A DNA stretch of 23,127 nt. Source: Chloroflexota bacterium (GTDB taxonomy: Bacteria; Chloroflexota; Anaerolineae; Promineifilales; Promineifilaceae). A program made the position numbers and the translations under genes. The stretch is taken from contig JAAEOP010000447.1 of assembly GCA_024223125.1 (NCBI GenBank), forward strand, positions 1-23,127. The letters are read 5' to 3'. The notes under the pieces are model-generated. The model searched no databases, was not told where the DNA came from, and saw only the letters and a program-made list of their open reading frames with translations. Positions 1 to 7,670 of the stretch are shown one piece after another (positions within the stretch are counted from its first letter, which is position 1; the number at the start of each line of letters is the position of its first letter).

Positions 1-124
1 AAATATGCTGTGATATTTTTTCCAGATATTTATCTTTTTGGAGGACTGGTAATGTTATAGTCATAATCTTATATCTCCACATATATTCTAGGAATGAGGA
101 TTAAATAATCCCATGAACTTTAAT

Positions 125-194
125 TTGTCATTCCCGCGAAGGCGGGAATCCACTCGACTAAAAAGATGGATACCTGCCTTCGCAGGTATGACAA
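125..194. repeat. REP-like doublet: two hairpins in inverted orientation
   Basis: Two related hairpins face each other. The first has arms TTCCCGC (131-137) and GCGGGAA (142-148) around loop GAAG. The second has arms TACCTGC (171-177) and GCAGGTA (182-188) around loop CTTC. The whole unit, from TTGTCAT to ATGACAA, is itself an imperfect inverted repeat. The differences between the two copies occur in pairs that keep each hairpin closed. This is the architecture of REP doublets (REPIN-like elements), which are usually dispersed in many intergenic copies. It lies 3' of the minus-strand gene that ends at 242. Only one copy is present here. Confidence 0.7.
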
Positions 195-197
195 GTT

Positions 198-218
198 TGG
201 GGTTTAATAAAATCCCCA
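198..218 (-). terminator. weak stem-loop after the DUF2680-like gene
   Basis: TGGGG (198-202) and CCCCA (214-218) can form a 5-bp GC-rich stem, about 24 bases beyond the stop codon of the minus-strand gene ending at 242. On the minus strand the 3' side is followed by AAAC rather than a U-run, so this is at best a weak terminator candidate. Confidence 0.2.
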
Positions 219-241
219 TTCCTTAGTGGTTACGTTCGCCT

Positions 242-991
242 TTAGCCTTGAGGAGCAAACGTAGGAGAGTCATCCGCAGGAGACCCTTGGGATCCACCAG
301 GGCCAAAGCCACCTTGCGGACCGCCACGATGTCCACCGCGACCAAAGCCGCCGTTACCACGCGGGCCTCCACGGCCGTTAGCGCCATGTTCCAACATCCA
401 ATCAGCCTGTTCCTGGGTGATGGTTCCATCTTCTACAGCCTGCAAAACGGCCGCTTCATGAGCTTCTTGAATAGCCGCCTGAACTGTTTCCATCTCGATG
501 CCTTGTTCTTCGGCCAAATCAGTCAGAGTTTTACCCTCATCATGGGCAGCCTCCAGTTCTTCCACTGTGATGCCAAGAGTTTCGGCGATGACGGCCGTTA
601 TCTCTTCGCGTTGCAGTAATGGTTCAAAACCACCTCGCAGACCTTCCCCGCTGAGGATGGCGTCTGCTTGTTCTTGGGTGATGGTTCCGTCAGTTACAAG
701 CTGCTGGATGACTGTTTCTTTGGCAGCTTCTTGGGCGGCCGTTAATTCTTCTACGGTAATGCCCAGTTCATCAGCCAAAGCTGCCTGGTAAGCCTCTTTG
801 TCGAAGAGTTGGCGGCCGCGTTGGCCGAAACGGCCGTTTTTGCCCAAATGCGGGCCAGGCACACCTTCTTCTTGCGGCGCCACCGGAGCGACCAGTTCAT
901 CATCCTGAGCAAAGGTCATTGTTGAGCCGATTAGAGCTGCCAGGGCCACTAAAGCAATTAGAATACCGCCGATTTTTGTTAATTTGTTCAT
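242..991 (-). CDS. secreted protein with two DUF2680-like repeats and a Gly/Arg-rich tail
   Basis: The product has 249 residues. The ATG at 989-991 is chosen because GGAGG (998-1002) sits at ideal spacing and the protein then begins with a signal peptide (residues 1-28, cleavage expected after STMTFA). A longer in-frame start at 1081 would put about 30 unrelated residues before the signal peptide. Two repeats follow, at about 72-113 and 135-200. Both contain LGITVEEL and end DGTITQEQADxxL, a pattern typical of the DUF2680/YckD-type small secreted proteins. Residues about 204-235 are rich in Gly and Arg (GRGG, RGG). The exact function is unknown; an extracytoplasmic role is inferred from the signal peptide. 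It is transcribed divergently from the CAP gene at 1346. Confidence 0.8.
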   Translation of the reverse strand: MNKLTKIGGILIALVALAALIGSTMTFAQDDELVAPVAPQEEGVPGPHLGKNGRFGQRGRQLFDKEAYQAALADELGITVEELTAAQEAAKETVIQQLVTDGTITQEQADAILSGEGLRGGFEPLLQREEITAVIAETLGITVEELEAAHDEGKTLTDLAEEQGIEMETVQAAIQEAHEAAVLQAVEDGTITQEQADWMLEHGANGRGGPRGNGGFGRGGHRGGPQGGFGPGGSQGSPADDSPTFAPQG

Positions 992-1062
992 TGTACACCT
1001 CCATAGAGTGTATTTTAATTTGGCAATTAGTTCTGAAGGGTCGTTGTTCAGTTTATTGAAAC

Positions 1063-1110
1063 CAGGTTTTTGCTCGGGCAAAAAAATTGTTTGGTGCGGA
1101 GAAAAACCTG
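1063..1110. repeat. imperfect inverted repeat upstream of the DUF2680-like gene
   Basis: The arm at 1063-1075 (CAGGTTTTTGCTC) pairs with the one at 1099-1110 (GAGAAAAACCTG) with a single bulged base and a 23-base loop. Position relative to the minus-strand start (991) puts it in the promoter or 5' leader region. It could be an operator or a leader hairpin; the sequence alone does not decide. Confidence 0.35.
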
Positions 1111-1278
1111 ATTGTTCCAGAAGGGCTGAACGCTTACCTGGGACATGAACATCTGCCTGTTTTATTGAATTGTTCTAAGATTAACGGATAACTGTTCAGA
1201 AATTGTGAAGAACTTTTAGAAAAATCGTAAATTCCGATTACAATTAGGGAACTATGATTTATTAACCGTTCTATCTTT

Positions 1279-1314
1279 GAGATTGGAGATTGAGAGATTT
1301 AATCTCCTAATCTC
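1279..1314. repeat. GAGATT-type hairpin repeat, copy 1
   Basis: GAGATTGGAGATT (1279-1291) is complementary to AATCTCCTAATCTC (1301-1314) apart from one bulged base. The same short unit, reiterated and inverted, forms a longer hairpin at 5440-5486. Two intergenic copies in 23 kb suggest a dispersed repeat family. Confidence 0.6.
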
Positions 1315-1334
1315 ATTAGTTACCACTCATGGTT

Positions 1335-1340
1335 GGAGGT
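1335..1340 (+). promoter_or_regulatory. ribosome binding site deciding the CAP gene start
   Basis: GGAGGT at 1335-1340 ends 5 bases before the ATG at 1346. This selects the internal methionine (MRSRYLG) and not the upstream TTG at 1277, which lies inside the GAGATT repeat. Confidence 0.8.
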
Positions 1341-1345
1341 CATTT

Positions 1346-2197
1346 ATGCGCTCCAGATACCTGGGTTATTGTGGTTTTTTATTTTTGCTGCTGAGTGTGG
1401 TTGGTTTACGGCCGTCACCCATTGTTCAGGCAGAGGTTACGGCCGTGCCTACAACCGCCCGGGTATTGGAAATCGTTAACGAGCAACGCTGGCAAAACGG
1501 CCAGCTTCCCCCCTTAAAAGGAGAAGTACATCTGGAAACGGCCGCCAACACCCACAGCAAAAATATGGCCGTCCACAACTTCTTTGACCATTGCGATTTA
1601 GACAGTGAAAAATCACCCTGGGATCGCATAGATGATGCCGGGTATGTTGAGTGGAATAATTTAGGCGAGAATATCGCCGCCGGTTACAACACACCCGAAA
1701 GTGTTATGGAGGGCTGGATGGATAGTTCGGGACATAAAGAAAATATTTTGTCACCTGATTTTTGGGAAATGGGTATTGGTTATATATACCAGGCAACCGA
1801 TCAAAAAAATGTGCGCGAAGATAATGATGGGGATTGCCAGGCAGATTCAACCCAAAATGGCCCATATGATCATTACTGGACACAAAATTTCGGCCGGCGC
1901 AGCAATATAATGCCGGTGGTGATAAACCGGGAAGCGTATGAAACCAGCAACCGAAATGTGACCTTATATATGTACGGTACAGATTGGGCAAAATCCATGC
2001 GCTTCCGTAATGAAACAGGCAACTGGTCTCCCTGGCGAACCTACAATGAAGAGATCATTTGGCAGTTGACGGCCGGTAATGGCATCAAAATAGTTTATGC
2101 CGAAATCAGCGATGAGCCAGACGGTATAGGTGAAGTTCGCCAGGCCAATGACACCATTGTGTTAAATGCCCCTGCCACCAGACATGTAGCAGATTAG
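1346..2197 (+). CDS. secreted CAP-domain (SCP/PR1-like) protein
   Basis: The product has 283 residues. A signal peptide occupies residues 1-29 (hydrophobic FLFLLLSVVG, cleavage expected after VQA). The CAP domain spans about 38-185. Family landmarks are visible: HSKNMA (H70), FFDHCD (H82), LGENIAAGY (E108), SSGHKENIL (H130) and DHYWTQNFG. The paired His and Glu residues match the conserved CAP cavity. About 95 further residues follow, probably a beta-rich domain (aromatic residues, WSPWRTYNEEIIW) that I do not recognise. Bacterial CAP proteins are secreted and mostly of unknown activity. The gene stands alone between a divergent neighbour and a 330-base gap before the glycan cluster. Confidence 0.88.
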   Translation: MRSRYLGYCGFLFLLLSVVGLRPSPIVQAEVTAVPTTARVLEIVNEQRWQNGQLPPLKGEVHLETAANTHSKNMAVHNFFDHCDLDSEKSPWDRIDDAGYVEWNNLGENIAAGYNTPESVMEGWMDSSGHKENILSPDFWEMGIGYIYQATDQKNVREDNDGDCQADSTQNGPYDHYWTQNFGRRSNIMPVVINREAYETSNRNVTLYMYGTDWAKSMRFRNETGNWSPWRTYNEEIIWQLTAGNGIKIVYAEISDEPDGIGEVRQANDTIVLNAPATRHVAD

Positions 2198-2527
2198 TAA
2201 CTATACAGCTACCAAAGGTGCGACACACTTGCAAACGGTCATGACATTACATATTACTCTGAGAAGAGTACATCGCGCCCGAATAGTCACGAACATTAAA
2301 CCTAAAACGCTTACCTCGAAACTTTAGTCTACACGTAAGTTTAGACCCATACAGTTTGTCTTGGTATATCACATCCATAAGACAACAGTGCATTCAAGCA
2401 TTATCTATCCTTCACCGATGGCAACCCACCATCATGAATGGAAATTTGTAGCCCGAATATCCACCTTCGGACACCGAACAGTTCAGGCATCGAACAGGGA
2501 TGTTCGATTTACATAGGAGACGGAAGT
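2198..2527. other. intergenic leader region before the radical SAM gene
   Basis: No gene is seen in these 330 bases. The upstream two thirds show nothing I can name. The last 75 bases before the ribosome binding site contain several short inverted repeats: CCGAA (2453-2457), TTCGG (2466-2470) and CCGAA (2474-2478) could pair in alternative ways, and GAACAGTTC (2476-2484) is followed by a perfect 8-bp hairpin at 2489-2508. Confidence 0.5.
2489..2508 (+). promoter_or_regulatory. perfect dyad or hairpin in the radical SAM leader
   Basis: ATCGAACA (2489-2496) and TGTTCGAT (2501-2508) form a perfect 8-bp stem around loop GGGA. It sits 5 bases before the AGGAGA ribosome binding site (2514-2519). 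It could act as an operator dyad or as an RNA hairpin affecting translation. A nearby GAACAGTTC repeats the same half-sites. Confidence 0.4.
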
Positions 2528-4600
2528 ATGCGTATATTTCTAGCAGATTTAGGCCACAATCAAGTCACTATATCCTCAGATATATATCCGCTAGGGGTCG
2601 CTAATCTGGCCACCTACACCCAAAAATATTTAAAGACAAAAAACGATCAAGAGCTGGATATTCAATTGTTCCGAGAACCACAAGATTTGAAAGTTGCCGT
2701 GGATGCCAATCCACCTGATGTGTTAGGTCTGAGTAGTTACGCCTGGAATCATGAACTAGCTATGCTTTTTGCCCAATATACTAAGAACAGGCGTCCAGAC
2801 ACCTTAACCTTACTGGGCGGTCCCAACTTTCCCTTAACCATCACTGAACAAGAAAGTTATTTGCGTACCCTTACAACCATTGACGCGGCCGTTCGCGGAC
2901 CGACATATGAAGGAGAACGTGCTTTTCTAAACCTGATACAACGTTATTATGATGTAGGTTTATCTGTTGAGGGGCTGCAAGAAGAAAGTGTGCCTGGCAA
3001 TCTGTGGATACACAAAAAAACGGGTGATTTTGTGCAGGGTGGCAACGTGGAAAGAATTCGAGACCTGGATGAAATCCCCTCGCCTTATCTGGCCGGTCTG
3101 ATGGAACCATTCCTGGATACTGGCTATTTTCCGATGATGCAGATTGCCCGCGGCTGTCCCTTTACTTGTGCCTTCTGCAACTCGTCCGTAAAAACGAACA
3201 GTAAAATTTATGCTCATTCGCTGGAAAATGTGAAAGCCGATCTTTTATATTTGGCTCAACACATCAAACCAGAAATTCCGCTGTGTTTTGCTGATGATAA
3301 CTTTGGCATGTACCAGTTGGATGAAGAGGTAGCTGATTACATCGCCTTTTTGCAAGATAAATACAACTGGCCGCAGTACATCCGCACAACCACCGGCAAG
3401 AATAAACATGAACGTATTATTCGGGTGATGCGAAAAACGAATGGAGTTATGCCTATGACGGCCGCCGTGCAATCATTGAATCCTGTTGTATTAAAAAATA
3501 TCAAGCGGTCTAACATCAAATTACAAACGTACACAGAAATTCAGAAGGAATTACAGGCTCAGGGAATGCAATCATACGGCGAATTGATTCTAAGTATGCC
3601 CGGTGAAACCAGAGCGTCCTTCATGAAGTCCGTAGAAAAACTACTGGATACAGGCGCCAAACGGATTTCCGCTCATCAATTAATGTTGCTGCACGGCGCA
3701 CCGTTAAGCGACCCAGAAACACGAGACAAATGGGGCTTTGTAACTCGTTTCCGCGTGGTAGCGCGTAACATTGGCAACTATACGGATGAGCCTTGTGTGG
3801 AAGTGGAAGAGATTGTGGTGGCAACCCCTACCTTCAGCTTTGAAGATTATCTGGAAGCGCGTATCTTCCATCTGCTGCTGACGATTTTTTACTATGAAGG
3901 AAATTATGAGGAAGCATTTGAATTTGCCCGACAGGAAAGGGTTAAGCCTTATCGGGTTATTGTAAAGATGCAAGCTTTGCTGGCTGAGGCGCCTGAAGGC
4001 ATTAAAGAACTGATTGCTGATTTTGTGCGGGAAAGTCAGGAAGAGTTATTTGAAACCAAAGAAGCGTGTATCGAATGGTCAAAAGAAAATTACGATGGCC
4101 TGGCCGATGGCGCAATCGGCGGCAATTTACTCAGTAAATATTCGATGATCGGCCGTTTTTATACGACGCAAGATGGGCTGGGTTTTTTACAGGAGGCGAT
4201 AGCGACTTCTATTGTTGATACGGGTAAAGAAGTAGATGTGGAGATGTTAACGGCCGTTATCGAATACCTTCGTACCGTTCTCCTTTATACTCCTTTTGCG
4301 GATACACTGGCAGCCACGCCCACATTCACGACCAGGTACGATATTGAATCATGGCGCAACAGCTTCTATGCTAAACCATTAAACCAATACAGCTTTACCG
4401 AAAACCAAACCTTTGCCACCGAAGTAGAAGCCGACCACAAAGCCCGTATTCAAACCCGGATTGAAACCTTTGGTGAGCATCCATCAGGGTTGGGTAAATT
4501 TACCCGCACGATGTTTGCTCAAGATTTACGTCGCACGTTGGTTCCAACAGACAATCAACATTTGACAATTAACAACGCCAAAAAAACAGAAACTGTCTGA
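2528..4600 (+). CDS. radical SAM protein with N-terminal B12-binding-like domain
   Basis: The product has 690 residues. ATG 2528 is chosen because AGGAGA precedes it and the protein then opens with the beta strand MRIFLADLG of a cobalamin-binding (Rossmann-like) domain (about 1-160; LGLSSYAWNHE, TLLGGPNFP). The B12 ligand motif DxHxxG is not visible. The radical SAM core follows: ARGCPFTCAFC gives the C-x3-C-x2-C cluster ligands C210, C214 and C217, and later strands include FADDNFGMY and GELILSMPGETR. About 250 mostly helical C-terminal residues match nothing I recognise. This class of enzyme does methylations and other radical chemistry; the substrate is unknown. Its place at the head of a glycosyltransferase cluster, 32 bp before a GT2 gene, suggests modification of a glycan or its lipid carrier. 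Confidence 0.85.
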   Translation: MRIFLADLGHNQVTISSDIYPLGVANLATYTQKYLKTKNDQELDIQLFREPQDLKVAVDANPPDVLGLSSYAWNHELAMLFAQYTKNRRPDTLTLLGGPNFPLTITEQESYLRTLTTIDAAVRGPTYEGERAFLNLIQRYYDVGLSVEGLQEESVPGNLWIHKKTGDFVQGGNVERIRDLDEIPSPYLAGLMEPFLDTGYFPMMQIARGCPFTCAFCNSSVKTNSKIYAHSLENVKADLLYLAQHIKPEIPLCFADDNFGMYQLDEEVADYIAFLQDKYNWPQYIRTTTGKNKHERIIRVMRKTNGVMPMTAAVQSLNPVVLKNIKRSNIKLQTYTEIQKELQAQGMQSYGELILSMPGETRASFMKSVEKLLDTGAKRISAHQLMLLHGAPLSDPETRDKWGFVTRFRVVARNIGNYTDEPCVEVEEIVVATPTFSFEDYLEARIFHLLLTIFYYEGNYEEAFEFARQERVKPYRVIVKMQALLAEAPEGIKELIADFVRESQEELFETKEACIEWSKENYDGLADGAIGGNLLSKYSMIGRFYTTQDGLGFLQEAIATSIVDTGKEVDVEMLTAVIEYLRTVLLYTPFADTLAATPTFTTRYDIESWRNSFYAKPLNQYSFTENQTFATEVEADHKARIQTRIETFGEHPSGLGKFTRTMFAQDLRRTLVPTDNQHLTINNAKKTETV

Positions 4601-4632
4601 ACAAACCAGGCAATTATTATTGGAGGTCACAT

Positions 4633-5424
4633 ATGACTGACACACCATCCGAAAAAACACGCAAAATAAAACCACAAATTTCCTTTGTCATGCCTTGTTA
4701 TAATGAAGAAGAAATGATCGGTTACACCATTCCCCATCTGGCAAATGCGTTTGAAAATGCCGGTTACAATCTGGAATTAATCGCCGTAGATAATGGCTCT
4801 GTTGATCGTACCGGTGAGCTTATTCAGGAATTAGCGGTGAAACATACGGCCGTTGTTTACCACCGGGTAGACGTAAACGAAGGGTATGGGAACGGCGTTT
4901 TGTGTGGCTTAAAAGTAGCTACAGCTCCTTATATTGGCATCATCCCGGCGGACGGGCAGGTGGATGCTGAAGATGTGGTCCGCCTCTATGAAGCGATTGC
5001 GGCTACAAATGGAAATGTGATTGCTAAAGTACGCCGCCGCTTCCGTATGGATGGCCTGACTCGCAAAATTGTGTCCGTAGGGTTTAATGTTTTTGTTAAC
5101 ATCTTATGGCCACGCTTAGGTTCTTACGACGTGAATGGCAGCCCTAAAATTATTCCCCGTGATGTACTCACACAACTGGATTTGAAATCAAAAAATTGGT
5201 TTTTAGATGCAGAAATGATTATTAAATCCCACTATATGGGAGTGCGGATTTTAGAGTTTAATGTTTTCGGCCGTTTGCGCGGCAATGGTTTATCCCATGT
5301 CAATGTAAACACAGTGGGTGAGTTTTTCTGGAAGTTGTTACAGTACCGCTTCTCCCCCGATCTAGGAAACTGGAAACGGGAATTAGAACAGACCAATTTC
5401 AAAACCGAAACATCTGCCGGTTAA
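4633..5424 (+). CDS. family 2 glycosyltransferase
   Basis: The product has 263 residues and a strong GGAGGT ribosome binding site just upstream of the ATG. GT-A fold landmarks are visible: SFVMPCYNEEEMIG (residues 17-30), AVDNGSVDRT with D53, PADGQVD as the metal-binding region (D107), and NWFLDAEMI (188-196) late in the catalytic domain. It resembles the polyprenyl-phosphate (dolichol-phosphate mannosyltransferase-like) branch of GT2. It has no clear C-terminal membrane pair, so it is probably cytosolic or peripheral. The sugar donor and acceptor cannot be read from the sequence. A strong hairpin repeat 15 bases after the stop separates it from the next gene. Confidence 0.87.
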   Translation: MTDTPSEKTRKIKPQISFVMPCYNEEEMIGYTIPHLANAFENAGYNLELIAVDNGSVDRTGELIQELAVKHTAVVYHRVDVNEGYGNGVLCGLKVATAPYIGIIPADGQVDAEDVVRLYEAIAATNGNVIAKVRRRFRMDGLTRKIVSVGFNVFVNILWPRLGSYDVNGSPKIIPRDVLTQLDLKSKNWFLDAEMIIKSHYMGVRILEFNVFGRLRGNGLSHVNVNTVGEFFWKLLQYRFSPDLGNWKRELEQTNFKTETSAG

Positions 5425-5439
5425 GAAAACAACTTACGG

Positions 5440-5486
5440 GAGATTGGGAGATTGGAGATTGAACTAATCTCCAATCTCCTAATCTC
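5440..5486. repeat. GAGATT-type hairpin repeat, copy 2
   Basis: The arms at 5440-5460 and 5466-5486 are 21 bases each and fully complementary apart from one position that would be a G-U pair in RNA, around a 5-base loop (GAACT). The arms are built of GAGATT(G)G units, as at 1279-1314. It lies between the GT2 and methyltransferase genes. It could attenuate or terminate transcription, but no U-run follows it. Confidence 0.7.
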
Positions 5487-5596
5487 TAATTGTCGTACCC
5501 CAATACATCGAAAAGAAAAATTTGGACTCTACCTCGAGTAAATTGTCCAAAAAATTTTATCGAAGTATTGACGTACTACATCTAATTCCTTATTAC

Positions 5597-5602
5597 GGAG
5601 GA
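5597..5602 (+). promoter_or_regulatory. ribosome binding site selecting a GTG start
   Basis: GGAGGA at 5597-5602 lies 6 bases before GTG 5609. This favours GTG 5609 over the in-frame TTG at 5522, which would add 29 residues with no family similarity. Confidence 0.75.
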
Positions 5603-5608
5603 TTTATT

Positions 5609-6868
5609 GTGACCCAAACATCAACACAACCGGTTCATCACCGTCGAGAAACCTGCCGTTTGTGCGGCCGTCGGCAGATGCAGTTCTTTTTAGAATTAGG
5701 GCCAACGCCACTAGCAAATTCATTTCTTAAAACGTCCGATCAGTTTGCGGCCGAGGCAAGCTACCCGTTGGATGTTTACTTCTGTGAAAATTGCTCCCTT
5801 GTGCAGTTAGTAGATGTAATTGACCCGGAAGTGTTGTTCCGCGATTATATCTACGTCACCGGCACATCAGACACCATTGCCGCCCATAACAAAAAATATG
5901 CTCAAACAGTAGTAGATTTGTTAAAGATGGGTCAAGATGATCTGGTAGTAGAAGTAGCCAGTAATGACGGTAGCTTGCTGCGCTGTTTTAAGGAATTAAA
6001 TGTCAGAACACTGGGCGTGGAACCGGCTCTCAACATTGCCGATATTGCCCGGTCACATGATATTGAAACGGTCAGCGAGTTTTTTAATTTGGCAGTGTCA
6101 AAACAAGTTCAAGAATCTTACGGGCCGGCCAAGGCAGTCATTGGCAATAACGTGTTGGCTCATGTAGATGACACGCCTAATTTTCTGCAAGGATTCAAAC
6201 ATTTATTGGCAGAAGATGGGTTGGCTATTTTGGAGATGCCCTATCTAGGTCATTTGTTAGACGGACTGGAATATGACACCATTTATCATGAGCATTTATG
6301 CTATTTTTCGGTCAATTCACTGATTTGTTTGTGTGAAACGGCCGGGCTGTCTCTGGTGCGTGTGGATCATGTGCCCGTTCATGGCGGATCGTTGCGGATG
6401 TATGCCGGTCGGCCAGAGTTTTACGGCGGACATTCTCAAACAGTATTAGACGAGGCCGAAGAAGAACAGCGCCGAGGCTTCCGGTCATTTGCCACCTATG
6501 AGCAGTTTGCTAAAGATGTGGCCCAGAGCCGACAAGAGCTTTTAGATTTACTGACAAATTTGCAGGCACAGGGTAAATCAATTGTAGGCTATGGGGCATC
6601 GGCCAAAGGCAACACCTTGTTGAACTATTGCCAGATTAACACTGATTTGATGCCTTATACGGTTGATAAAAGTCCCTTGAAGGTAGACTATTTGACGCCG
6701 GGCATGCATATTCCAGTACGGCCGGTTTCTACACTGTTGGAGGAGCAGCCGGATTATGTTGTCATTCTGGCCTGGAATTTTGCCGATGAAATTATGGGAC
6801 AGCAGCAAGAATATCATGATCGTGGGGGACAGTTTATTGTTCCTATCCCTGAATTGAAAGTGGTGTAA
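5609..6868 (+). CDS. zinc-binding class I SAM-dependent sugar C-methyltransferase
   Basis: The product has 419 residues from the GTG start. The layout is the three-part one of NDP-sugar C-methyltransferases (NovU/TylC3-like). An N-terminal zinc domain has C16, C19, C59 and C62 (CRLCG and FCENC) with LGPTPLANSFL between them. The SAM-binding Rossmann domain has VVEVASNDGS (113-122) and GVEPALNIA. The middle has YHEHLCYFS and HGGSLRMY, and the C-terminal domain starts at IVGYGASAKGNTLL. Such enzymes add a methyl group to a carbon of a keto-deoxy sugar nucleotide. Its stop is 3 bases before rfbF, which suggests a CDP-linked sugar substrate; the exact position methylated is not known. Confidence 0.88.
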   Translation: MTQTSTQPVHHRRETCRLCGRRQMQFFLELGPTPLANSFLKTSDQFAAEASYPLDVYFCENCSLVQLVDVIDPEVLFRDYIYVTGTSDTIAAHNKKYAQTVVDLLKMGQDDLVVEVASNDGSLLRCFKELNVRTLGVEPALNIADIARSHDIETVSEFFNLAVSKQVQESYGPAKAVIGNNVLAHVDDTPNFLQGFKHLLAEDGLAILEMPYLGHLLDGLEYDTIYHEHLCYFSVNSLICLCETAGLSLVRVDHVPVHGGSLRMYAGRPEFYGGHSQTVLDEAEEEQRRGFRSFATYEQFAKDVAQSRQELLDLLTNLQAQGKSIVGYGASAKGNTLLNYCQINTDLMPYTVDKSPLKVDYLTPGMHIPVRPVSTLLEEQPDYVVILAWNFADEIMGQQQEYHDRGGQFIVPIPELKVV

Positions 6869-6871
6869 ACG

Positions 6872-7639
6872 ATGAAGGTTATCATTTTAGCAGGCGGAAA
6901 AGGGACACGGTTGGCAGAAGAAACAGTTTCACGGCCGAAGCCATTGGTAGAAGTCGGCGGCCGGCCAATCATCTGGCATATTATGAAGATTTATGCAGCC
7001 CACGGGTTTAAGGATTTTTTAGTGGCCTGCGGCTATATGGGGGAAATGATTAAGGAATATTTCCACAATTATTACATTCGCAGCAATGATTATTTTGTGA
7101 ACCTAAAGGATGGGTCGCAAGAGGTGATGAATACGAATGGGGATGATTGGCGGATTGGTATTATTGATACGGGTGTGGAGACAATGACGGGCGGCCGTGT
7201 GCTACGTTTGCGGCCGTTTGCCAAAAATAATCGCTTCATGGTCACTTATGGCGATGGCGTAGGGAATGTAGATATTCGGGCATTGTTGGCTTTTCATGAA
7301 GCACATGGTAAGCTGGCAACGGTGACGGCCGTGCGGCCGCCGGCCCGTTTTGGCGCTTTAGCTTTACAAGGAAACGCTGTCCACGAATTTGCTGAAAAGC
7401 CCCAAACTGGAGAGGGTTGGATCAGCGGTGGCTTTTTTGTGTTTGAACCCGAAGTTTTCGACTACCTACAAGAAGACAGCACTGTGCTAGAACGTGAGCC
7501 ACTCGAACAACTGGCTTGTGACAAACAGCTTATGGCTTATCGTCATCATGGCTTTTGGCGGCCAATGGATACCTTGCGTGATAAACGTTTATTGGAATCT
7601 ATGTGGATTGATGGAGACGCTCCTTGGAAAACCTGGTAA
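6872..7639 (+). CDS. rfbF: glucose-1-phosphate cytidylyltransferase
   Basis: The product has 255 residues, close to the usual length of RfbF. It makes CDP-glucose from CTP and glucose 1-phosphate, the first committed step to CDP-linked 3,6-dideoxy or branched sugars. Visible motifs are LAGGKGTRL (6-14), RPKPLVEVGG with K23, the metal-binding YGD (D128), AEKPQTGEGWISGGFFVF (about 174-191) and FWRPMDTLRDK near the C terminus. The strings HNYYIRSNDYFVNL and DDWRIGIIDTG are characteristic of cytidylyl- rather than thymidylyltransferases. It follows the methyltransferase by 3 bp and is probably co-translated with it. The CDP-glucose 4,6-dehydratase that would use its product is not in this window. 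Confidence 0.93.
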   Translation: MKVIILAGGKGTRLAEETVSRPKPLVEVGGRPIIWHIMKIYAAHGFKDFLVACGYMGEMIKEYFHNYYIRSNDYFVNLKDGSQEVMNTNGDDWRIGIIDTGVETMTGGRVLRLRPFAKNNRFMVTYGDGVGNVDIRALLAFHEAHGKLATVTAVRPPARFGALALQGNAVHEFAEKPQTGEGWISGGFFVFEPEVFDYLQEDSTVLEREPLEQLACDKQLMAYRHHGFWRPMDTLRDKRLLESMWIDGDAPWKTW

Positions 7640-7670
7640 CAAGAAAATAGGCTAGAGGAGTTGTAGGATT

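Larger units (their letters stand above)
992..1345. other. divergent intergenic region
   Basis: This 354-base gap separates two divergent genes and should hold both promoters. I saw no convincing paired -35/-10 boxes. TATGAT at 1253-1258 resembles a -10 box on the plus strand but lacks a good -35 partner. An imperfect inverted repeat (arms 1063-1075 and 1099-1110, core CAGGTTTTT/AAAAACCTG) lies upstream of the minus-strand gene. A GAGATT-rich hairpin (1279-1314) lies upstream of the CAP gene. Confidence 0.5.

Noticed and set aside
248..619. Plus-strand reading frame of 123 codons
   Set aside because: It lies antisense inside the signal-peptide-bearing minus-strand gene, has no ribosome binding site and gives low-complexity product.
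2491..2506. Possible LexA/SOS box (CGAAC...GTTCG)
   Set aside because: The spacer is 6 bases, whereas the Bacillus-type box needs 4, and no SOS gene follows.
2198..2527. Possible cobalamin riboswitch before a B12-type gene
   Set aside because: I could not find the conserved B12-box or the expected multi-stem core, and the region is short on matching helices.
5568..5596. TTGACG, 17 bases, TATTAC: good sigma-70 promoter boxes
   Set aside because: The -10 box overlaps the start of the ribosome binding site, so a transcript from it would start after the Shine-Dalgarno sequence of the GTG 5609 gene; probably fortuitous unless the gene can be read leaderless.
5522..5608. In-frame upstream extension of the methyltransferase from TTG 5522
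   Set aside because: No ribosome binding site before it, no family similarity in the 29 residues, and a well-placed GGAGGA serves GTG 5609.
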